Source of the DNA: Patulibacter sp.
Lineage (GTDB): Bacteria > Actinomycetota > Thermoleophilia > Solirubrobacterales > Solirubrobacteraceae
Assembly: GCA_023268575.1 (NCBI GenBank)
Contig: JALRCL010000132.1
Span: 1 to 6,915, forward strand
Length of the DNA stretch: 6,915 nt
Reading direction: 5' to 3'
The translations under genes were made by a program, and so were the position numbers. The notes beneath the pieces were generated by a model that saw only the letters and a program-made list of their open reading frames with translations, searched no databases and had not been told where the DNA came from. Positions 1 to 6,915 of this stretch are shown here, one piece after another; the stretch's first letter is position 1; every line of letters begins with the position of its first letter.

Positions 1-222
1 CAGGTGCAGCGGCGGATCCTGCCGTTCCGGGGGCTCGTCCAGCAGGGCAACTCCGGCGGTCCGGTCGTCGACGTGCGCGGGCGGGTCCTCGGCACGGTCT
101 TCGCGAGCTCCTCCAACGCGAAGCGCCGCGCGGGCTACGCGGTGCCCAACGACGTCGTCCGCTCCGCGCTGCGCGACGTCGATCCGGCGCGCACGGTCGA
201 TCCGGGCCCCTGCGGGCACTGA
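1..222 (+). CDS. MarP-like trypsin-fold serine protease, C-terminal fragment (5' end outside window)
   Basis: The reading frame is open from base 1 and ends at TGA 220-222, so only the last 73 residues are present. The catalytic-serine signature GNSGGP is at bases 46-63, with the nucleophilic Ser codon at 52-54. It is followed by the usual beta-strand pattern of trypsin-fold proteases (VVDVRGRVLGTVFA) and a GYAVPNDVV segment like the substrate-pocket strand of HtrA/MarP proteases. The tail ends GPCGH. A C-terminal cysteine forms a stabilising disulfide in mycobacterial MarP, a membrane-anchored periplasmic protease with an N-terminal colicin-V-production-like membrane domain involved in acid and oxidative stress resistance. 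That membrane half, and the catalytic His and Asp, would lie upstream of the window, so MarP identity rests on the C-terminal flavour only. A plain HtrA/DegP without PDZ domain is the alternative. The protein ends soon after the protease fold, so no PDZ domain follows. Confidence 0.8.
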   Translation, partial: QVQRRILPFRGLVQQGNSGGPVVDVRGRVLGTVFASSSNAKRRAGYAVPNDVVRSALRDVDPARTVDPGPCGH

Positions 223-238
223 GCGGCCGCTCAGTGCC
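215..238 (+). terminator. Perfect 24-bp palindrome across the protease stop codon, probable terminator
   Basis: The half-site GGCACTGAGCGG is followed immediately by its exact reverse complement, giving 12 paired positions with no mismatch. As RNA it would fold into about a 10-bp GC-rich stem with a GGCC loop. The protease stop TGA (220-222) lies in the left arm. No U-tract follows, which is common for hairpin terminators in high-GC actinobacteria. Because it is symmetric it could also act from the other strand or be a dimer-binding operator for topB, but its position over a stop codon favours termination. Confidence 0.6.
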
Positions 239-251
239 GCTCCGGCGCTCG

Positions 252-271
252 CCCGGCACGGACCCGGCACG
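252..271 (+). repeat. Tandem 9-bp direct repeat, 11-bp phase, upstream of topB
   Basis: CCCGGCACG occurs at 252-260 and again at 263-271, one helical turn apart, in the 93-bp gap between the protease gene and topB. It lies about 32-51 bp upstream of the putative -10 element. It may be a tandem binding site or chance in GC-rich DNA. The repeat is directly visible; any regulatory role is a guess. Confidence 0.3.
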
Positions 272-302
272 AGGCGCGGAGGTCGCGACGCAGGTCGGTC
301 GC

Positions 303-308
303 TACGCT
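303..308 (+). promoter_or_regulatory. Possible -10 element for a leaderless topB transcript
   Basis: TACGCT fits the actinobacterial -10 consensus TANNNT and ends 7 nt before the topB GTG at 316, the spacing expected if transcription starts on the start codon itself. No Shine-Dalgarno-like purine run sits 5-10 nt before the GTG, in keeping with a leaderless message. No convincing -35 box was found. A hexamer with three fixed positions can occur by chance. Confidence 0.35.
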
Positions 309-315
309 CCGCCGC

Positions 316-2667
<2,352 letters not shown>

Positions 2668-2675
2668 GGGCGCCG

Positions 2676-2709
2676 CGCCGCAGCGGTCGCGATCGCGCGC
2701 TGCACGGCG
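2676..2709 (+). terminator. Imperfect hairpin in the topB-addB gap
   Basis: GCAGCG (2680-2685) pairs with CGCTGC (2698-2703). Four outer pairs, CGCC 2676-2679 with GGCG 2706-2709, extend it past a 2-nt bulge (2704-2705). The 12-nt loop holds the palindrome CGCGATCGCG (partly, 2688-2697). It sits wholly in the 81-bp gap between topB and addB and could end topB transcripts or be a structured leader for addB. No U-tract is present, so the function is unproven. Confidence 0.25.
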
Positions 2710-2748
2710 GCTTGCGGTCCGTCCGCGAGCGTTGCCAGCCTCGATGAC

Positions 2749-5700
2749 GTGACGCTCCAGCTCGTCACCGGCCCGACGAACGCCCGCAAGGCGGGCGTCG
2801 TGCTGGGCCTCGTGCGGCGCTGGGCGAGCGCCGGTCGCCGCCCGGTGCTCGTCGTGCCCACCGGGTCCGACGCCGACGTCTACCGGCGCGAGCTGCTCGG
2901 GCTCGCGGGCGGGGTCGTCACCGGGGTCCGCGTCGTCACGCCCGACGGGCTGGCGCGCCTGGCCCGCCGCGCCGCCGGCCTGCCGCCCGCCGAGCTCGGG
3001 GCGCTGACGCGCGACCGGCTGCTCGTGGCGGGCCTGCGGTCCCTCGGACCGGAGCGGCCGCTCGCCGCCGCGCTCGATCGGCCGCGGCTGCGGGGCCGCC
3101 TCGACGCCCTGCTCGAGGATCTCGCCGAGCGGGGCCTCGGCCTCGCGGACCTCGAGGACGCGCTCGGACGGGTGGACCTGGCGGACGCGACCGTGGATCC
3201 CCACCTCGTCGCCGATCTGCGGATCGTCGTGCGCGGGATGGAGGAGGCCGCGCGCGCGGGGGGCCTGGACGGCGAGCGCTCCCCCGGGGCCGTCGCGGTC
3301 GAGGTCCGCCGGGCGCTCGTCGCCGGCGGCTGGCGCGCCCCGGTCGCGCTGTACGGGTTCGACGACCTGACCTTCGGGCAGCAGGCGCTGCTGCGCGTCC
3401 TGGCGCGCGGCGCCGACGTCGTCGTCTCGCTGCCCTTCGAGGACGGCCGCCGCGCGACGGCGGCGCGCCGAGACCTCGTCGAGGAGCTCCGGCGCACGGC
3501 CGAGGAGCTGCCGGAGGACGGACCCGGACGGACCGGGCTGCTGCCGCTGCGGGCCGGGGCCGAGGTGCTCGCGGGCTCCACGGTGGCGCGGATCGGGCGC
3601 CGCGAGGTCGTCCTCGCCGGCGGACCCGCCGAGAGCGGGCGGGCCCGCCTCGCCGCGTCGCTCTTCGAACCGCGCGCCGCAGCGCCGCCCGGCACGGCCG
3701 ACGGCGACGTCCTCGGCGACGTCGTGACCCTCGCCGGTGGTGACGCGCGAGCCGAGGCCGAGGGCCTGGCGCACCTCCTCGCCGAGGCGGTCGACGAGCA
3801 CGGCCTGGCCTGGCACGACGTCGCGATCGCCGCGCGCGACGCCGGCGGGGTGGGCGGGGCGCGGCTGGAGCGCGCGCTGGCGACCCTCGGCGTGCCGGTC
3901 GCGCGCCCCCGGCAGGAGCCGGCGCAGCGCACCGGCGTCGGGCGCGCCCTGCTCTCGCTGCTGGCGCTGCGGACCGGCGACGGCGACGCCGACGACGTGG
4001 TCCGGGTGGCCACGGAGCTGCTCCCCGCGGCGCCCGAGGTGCGCGACGACCTCGACGCATGGGCGATCGGCCTGCGGCGCGGCGGCGTCGAGCGGGCGGC
4101 CCCGGCCCTCGAGCGCGCGGCGGCCCTGCTCGACGGCACGCCCGCGGCCGCCCTCCTCGAGCGCGCGGTGGCGCCGGACGACGACGCGGCGGCGGCGGTG
4201 CTCCTCCTGCGCGACGCCCTGCCCGTGCTCGTCGATGCCCAGCCCGCCACCGGCGGGGACGAGGACGTCGTGGCCCGGGCGGCCGCCGCGATCGACCGCT
4301 GGCTCGCGGAGCTCGAGGAGCTCGCGCGCCGATCGCCCGCGCTCCTGCCCACGGCCGCGGAGCTGCGCGGCGAGCTCGGCCAGCTGCCCGTCCCGGCCGG
4401 TCGCGCGCCGGGACCGGGGCGGGTCGAGATCGCCGAGCCGGCGGCCCTGCGCGGCCGCCACCTTGCGGTCCTCGCGCTCGCCGGGCTCGACGAGGCGGCG
4501 TTCCCCGCCCCGGAGCCCGTCGACCCGCTCGTCGACCGCGAGACCCGCGCCGTGCTCGCGGCCGCCGCGGGCGGCGCCCTCCTCGCCGTCCCGGCGGAGC
4601 GGCTGGCCGCCGAGCGGATGCTCTTCCTCGAGCTCGTGGCGCGGCCGACCCGGCTGCTCGTCCTCAGCCGGCCCGAGGCCACCGAGCGCGGCGAGCCGCG
4701 GCCGCCCTCGCCGTTCCTCGCCGACATCGCCGCCACGCTCGCCCCGGCGCGCCCGCGAACGCTCGCCCGGTCCTCGGCGCTCGTCGCGCCCCCGGACCGG
4801 CGCTCGACCGCGACCCCGGGACCGCTCGGCTCCGACCTCGACGCCGTCGGACGCGAGACGGTTCGTCGCGTGCTGCTCGAGCGCTCGCGCTTCACCGTGC
4901 GCGAGGTCGAGCGCCTGGCCCGCTGCCCGGTCTGCTGGCTCGTCGAGCACCTCGCGGGAGCGCGGGACGACCGGCCGGAGACCGAGCCGCAGCGCCACGG
5001 CCAGCTCGTGCACGAGGTCCTCCAGCGGGCGATCGTCGAGGTCGCCGGAGGCGCCGGCCACCCGCCCTACGCGGCGCTCGACCGGGACGCCCTGCTCGCT
5101 GCGGGCCGGCGAGCGCTCGACGAGCTCGGTCCGGTCGCCGTCGCCGGCCTGCCGCCTCACCGCGCAGCGGTGCTCCGGCGCCGCGCCGACACCGGCGTCG
5201 CCGCCGTGCTCGGGGCGCTCGGGGAGCGCTACGGCGAGGCGCGCCTCGAGGCGGTCGAGCTGCGGATCGACGACGACGGCGACGTCCCGCCCCTCGACCT
5301 CGGCGACGGTGCCCGTGCGGTGGGGCGCGTCGACCGGGTCGACCGCGTGCCGCTGCCCGGCGAGGGGGAGGGGATCGGCGTCGTGGACTACAAGCTCGGA
5401 GGCGGCGGCGCAGTCCCGGCGACCCGCTGGGGCGACACGGCGACGATCCAGGCCGGGGCCTACCTGGCGGCGGTCGCCGCCGCCGGCGGAGACCCGCCCG
5501 CCTACGCGCTCTACCAGCCCGCCGCGCCGCGGACGGGCGTCCTCACGGGCGCCCGGCCCCCGGCGGGCCTCGAGCACCGCGGCGCCCTGAGCGCGAGCCG
5601 CGGCCGCGGTCCGAAGGACGTCCCCGGGGTCCAGGCGGCGCTCGACGAGCTCCTCGCCCAGGCGCGCGCGGCCGTCGCCGCGCTGCGCGCCGGCGGCATC

Positions 5701-5775
5701 ACGCCGACCGCGGACGGCTCGGTCCACGGCCGCGACGGGGGCTGCGACCACCCGGCGATCGCGAGGCTCTGGTGA
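2749..5775 (+). CDS. addB: AddB-like helicase-nuclease subunit with C-terminal PD-(D/E)XK (RecB-family) nuclease (1008 aa)
   Basis: Expected to be the second subunit of an AddAB (RecBCD-type) complex that resects double-strand breaks for RecA loading. Residues 1 to about 700 have the layout of the inactivated UvrD-like half of AddB. A P-loop-position sequence GPTNARKAG (8-16) keeps Lys14 but has Arg13 and Ala15 where Walker A needs Gly and Ser/Thr. A motif-V-like region GRHLAVLALAGLDEAAFP lies at about 565-582. The nuclease domain (about 715-1008) has RHGQLVH with His755, GRVDRVDRV with Asp862, VVDYK with Asp880 and Lys882, and the QxxxY motif Gln901-Tyr905, a complete RecB-family active site. 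Only three cysteines occur (726, 729, 999), fewer than the four of the AddB iron-sulfur staple. The GTG start lies seven codons before the P-loop, as in the family; no in-frame start lies between it and the topB stop, and no clear ribosome site precedes it. Its stop overlaps the addA start. A generic PD-(D/E)XK nuclease name would also fit. Confidence 0.85.
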   Translation: MTLQLVTGPTNARKAGVVLGLVRRWASAGRRPVLVVPTGSDADVYRRELLGLAGGVVTGVRVVTPDGLARLARRAAGLPPAELGALTRDRLLVAGLRSLGPERPLAAALDRPRLRGRLDALLEDLAERGLGLADLEDALGRVDLADATVDPHLVADLRIVVRGMEEAARAGGLDGERSPGAVAVEVRRALVAGGWRAPVALYGFDDLTFGQQALLRVLARGADVVVSLPFEDGRRATAARRDLVEELRRTAEELPEDGPGRTGLLPLRAGAEVLAGSTVARIGRREVVLAGGPAESGRARLAASLFEPRAAAPPGTADGDVLGDVVTLAGGDARAEAEGLAHLLAEAVDEHGLAWHDVAIAARDAGGVGGARLERALATLGVPVARPRQEPAQRTGVGRALLSLLALRTGDGDADDVVRVATELLPAAPEVRDDLDAWAIGLRRGGVERAAPALERAAALLDGTPAAALLERAVAPDDDAAAAVLLLRDALPVLVDAQPATGGDEDVVARAAAAIDRWLAELEELARRSPALLPTAAELRGELGQLPVPAGRAPGPGRVEIAEPAALRGRHLAVLALAGLDEAAFPAPEPVDPLVDRETRAVLAAAAGGALLAVPAERLAAERMLFLELVARPTRLLVLSRPEATERGEPRPPSPFLADIAATLAPARPRTLARSSALVAPPDRRSTATPGPLGSDLDAVGRETVRRVLLERSRFTVREVERLARCPVCWLVEHLAGARDDRPETEPQRHGQLVHEVLQRAIVEVAGGAGHPPYAALDRDALLAAGRRALDELGPVAVAGLPPHRAAVLRRRADTGVAAVLGALGERYGEARLEAVELRIDDDGDVPPLDLGDGARAVGRVDRVDRVPLPGEGEGIGVVDYKLGGGGAVPATRWGDTATIQAGAYLAAVAAAGGDPPAYALYQPAAPRTGVLTGARPPAGLEHRGALSASRGRGPKDVPGVQAALDELLAQARAAVAALRAGGITPTADGSVHGRDGGCDHPAIARLW
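5763..5775 (+). promoter_or_regulatory. Overlapping stop/start (GTGA) coupling addB to addA
   Basis: The addA GTG (5772-5774) overlaps the addB TGA (5773-5775). A short purine run GAGG (5763-5766) sits 5 nt upstream of the GTG as a weak Shine-Dalgarno. This arrangement usually means translational coupling and equal synthesis of two subunits of one complex, supporting the AddB/AddA pairing. Confidence 0.7.
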
Positions 5776-6131
5776 GCGCGACCGACCAGACCTCGCTGCT
5801 GGACCTCATCGCGGCGGCGGAGGAGGAGCAGGCCGCGCCCGTCGACCGGCTCGTCGACCCCGCGCTGCTGCACGACGAGCGCGGGCGCCTGCGGCGCGAC
5901 CTCCCGACGGCCGGCGGTGGCACGTTCACCGATCGGCAGGCGGAGGCGATCGCCCGTCGCGGCCCGACCCTCGTCTCCGCCGGGGCCGGGGCCGGCAAGA
6001 CGAGCGTCCTCGTGGAGCGGTACGTCCGCCTGCTCGTCGAGGACGAGACGCTGGACACCGGGCAGATCCTCGCGATCACGTTCACGGAGAAGGCCGCCGC
6101 CGAGATGCGCGAGCGCGCGCGGCGGCGCCTC
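5772..6131 (+). CDS. addA: AddA / UvrD-type superfamily 1 helicase, N-terminal fragment cut off by a sequence join
   Basis: Motor subunit expected to partner AddB: a 3'-5' SF1A helicase, normally over 1000 aa with its own C-terminal nuclease. Only about 120 residues are present. After an acidic, poorly conserved N-terminal extension of about 50 residues come the Q motif FTDRQAEAI (52-60, Gln56), a perfect Walker A AGAGAGKT (70-77, Lys76 and Thr77) and motif Ia ILAITFTEKAAAEMRERARRRL (about 99-120). In an intact gene a motif including the TFHG-type segment should follow. Instead, homology stops at Leu120 and the DNA becomes ychF in another frame. The helicase frame stays open by chance to TGA 6294-6296, which would give a 174-aa chimeric product whose last 54 residues are Arg/His-rich nonsense. 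The intact Walker A contrasts with the degenerate one in AddB, as expected for the motor subunit. UvrD or PcrA is an alternative name, but the addB overlap favours addA. Confidence 0.85.
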
Positions 6132-6133
6132 GA
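6121..6133. other. Chimeric junction: helicase sequence switches to ychF
   Basis: Up to 6131 the helicase frame (codons starting at 6126 and 6129) reads R-L, finishing the expected RARRRL. From 6124 the next frame reads G-A-S-T-G-E-G-L-G-N-K-F, the YchF consensus GAS-K-GEGLGNKF. About 8 bases (6124-6131) therefore fit both genes, a microhomology at the break. The codon before (6121, Gly) no longer fits YchF, and codons after 6131 no longer fit the helicase. A/T-ending codons rise from 1 of 60 (5952-6131) to 11 of 60 (6151-6330). Neither gene could work in this form, so a false join between two genomes is the most likely cause. Confidence 0.85.
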
Positions 6134-6915
6134 CGGGCGAGGGCCTCGGCAACAAGTTTCTCGCCAATATTCGCGAGGTCGATGCGATCACGCACGTCGT
6201 GCGCTGCTTCGAGACCGACGACATCGTGCACGTCTCCGGGCGCATCGATCCGCTGGCAGACATCGAGATCATCAACACCGAACTCGCGCTCGCTGATCTC
6301 GAAACCGCTGAGAAGGCCTTGCAGCGCGCCGAGAAAGCCGCCAAAGCCATGGACAAGGAGGCGATCAAGGCGCGCGACATCATTCGTCGTGTGCGCGATG
6401 CGCTGAACGAGGGCAAGCCCGTGCGCGCGCTCTCGTTCGATGAGACCGAGCGACCGATCGTGCGCGACCTGCAGTTGCTCACCTACAAGCCAGTGCTGTA
6501 CGTGGCGAACGTGCAGGAGTCGGGCTTCAGCAACAACCCGATGCTCGATGCCGTGACGGGGCTTGCAGCGCGTGAGGGCGCGCAGGTGGTCGCTGTCTGT
6601 GCAGCGATCGAGGCGGAGATCTCGCAGCTCGAAGATGCCGATCGAGCCGAGTTTCTCAAGGATCTGGGGCTCGAGGAGCCCGGTCTCAATCGCGTGATCC
6701 GCGCCGGCTATGCCTTGCTCGGACTGCAGACGTATTTCACCGCGGGCGAGAAGGAAGTACGCGCCTGGACGGTGCGCAAGGGCGCGACGGCACCACAGGC
6801 CGCCGGTGTGATCCACACGGATTTCGAGCGCGGGTTCATTCGCGCGGAAGTCATCGCATACGACGATTACATCGCGCTCAAGGGCGAGCAAGGCGCCAAG
6901 GAGGCGGGCAAACTT
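6124..6915 (+). CDS. ychF: YchF / OLA1-type redox-regulated ATPase, fragment lacking both ends (264 codons)
   Basis: YchF is a ribosome-associated P-loop NTPase of the Obg group that prefers ATP to GTP; E. coli YchF has 363 residues. The fragment starts at the equivalent of about Gly79 and runs off the window about 20 residues before the usual end. Visible parts: GEGLGNKF after the G3 region; HVVRCF; a helical, coiled-coil-like hairpin at fragment residues 53 to about 100; the G4-position motif NVQE (129-132, bases 6508-6519) in place of NKxD, typical of this ATP-preferring family; GLEEPGLNRVIRAGY; and most of the TGS domain (TYFTAG from 203, HTDFERGFIRAEV from 231, KGEQGAKEAGK near the end). 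The P-loop, switch I and DxxG lie in the missing N-terminus, so the piece could not bind nucleotide. KGEQGAKEAGK is the proteobacterial form of this stretch; actinobacterial YchF usually differs there. Together with softer codon bias, this points to a different source organism from the upstream 6.1 kb. Confidence 0.93.

Noticed and set aside
2880..4895. Very long minus-strand open frame (671 codons) opposite addB, plus another at 2936-4060
   Set aside because: Translations are Arg/Ser/Ala/Pro-rich with no recognisable domain. Stop codons are rare in all frames of DNA this GC-rich, and the plus-strand AddB reading has clear family motifs over the same bases.
5329..5346. 9-bp tandem repeat (GTCGACCGS twice)
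   Set aside because: It encodes VDRVDR in the conserved GRVDRVD nuclease motif of AddB, so protein constraint explains it.
3737..5590. 617-codon plus-strand open frame inside addB, and the 4059 start of the frame that later becomes addA
   Set aside because: Low-complexity Arg/Ser/Pro translations. The helicase motifs of the second frame appear only after the GTG at 5772, so the upstream part is not coding.
5772..6296. A complete small 174-aa protein with Walker A and a basic C-terminus
   Set aside because: Residues 1-120 are the start of a large helicase, and the last 54 are ychF read out of frame (Arg/His-rich). The ORF is a product of the junction, not a gene.
6082..6891. 269-codon minus-strand open frame at the right end
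   Set aside because: It lies opposite ychF, whose plus-strand reading matches the family along its whole length; the minus-strand frame shows no domain.
5772..6915. A natural AddA-YchF fusion protein
   Set aside because: The two parts are in different frames, and each is broken inside an essential domain.

Overview
The first ~6.1 kb reads as one stretch of a very GC-rich actinobacterial chromosome. Nearly every codon ends in G or C, and several genes start with GTG. The gene families (a MarP-like periplasmic protease, a TopB-type topoisomerase and an AddB/AddA pair) suggest class Thermoleophilia (Solirubrobacterales-like). That placement is inferred from protein flavour and composition, not from a database search.

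Layout. (1) Positions 1-222: the C-terminal end of a trypsin-fold serine protease resembling MarP. Its stop codon lies inside a perfect 24-bp palindrome (215-238), probably its terminator. (2) Positions 223-315: an intergenic region with an 11-bp-phased direct repeat and a possible leaderless promoter. (3) Positions 316-2667: a complete type IA topoisomerase of the TopB (topoisomerase III) type, on its own or at the head of a transcript. (4) Positions 2668-2748: a short, structured GC-rich gap. (5) Positions 2749-5775: a complete AddB-like protein, an inactivated UvrD-like half followed by a RecB-family nuclease. It overlaps by 4 bp the start of (6) addA at 5772, the motor/nuclease partner. 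Only about 120 residues of addA are present (Q motif, Walker A, motif Ia).

At about 6121-6133 the sequence changes identity. Downstream, to the window end, is a different gene in a different reading frame: ychF (OLA1-type P-loop NTPase). It lacks its first ~78 residues, including the nucleotide-binding P-loop, and its last ~20 residues lie beyond the window. Its codon use is clearly different: 11 of 60 codons end in A/T just after the join, against 1 of 60 just before. Its protein sequence looks proteobacterial. Both genes are cut mid-domain, and about 8 bases at the join read sensibly in both. The simplest explanation is a chimeric join between two genomes (assembly or amplification artefact); a microhomology-mediated rearrangement is less likely.

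How the genes fit together: AddAB would process double-strand breaks for RecA-dependent repair, and TopB resolves single-stranded or catenated intermediates, so topB-addB-addA is a plausible recombination and repair neighbourhood. I see no convincing undescribed system. The points worth following up are the join, the degenerate ATP and Fe-S motifs of AddB, and the palindromic terminator.
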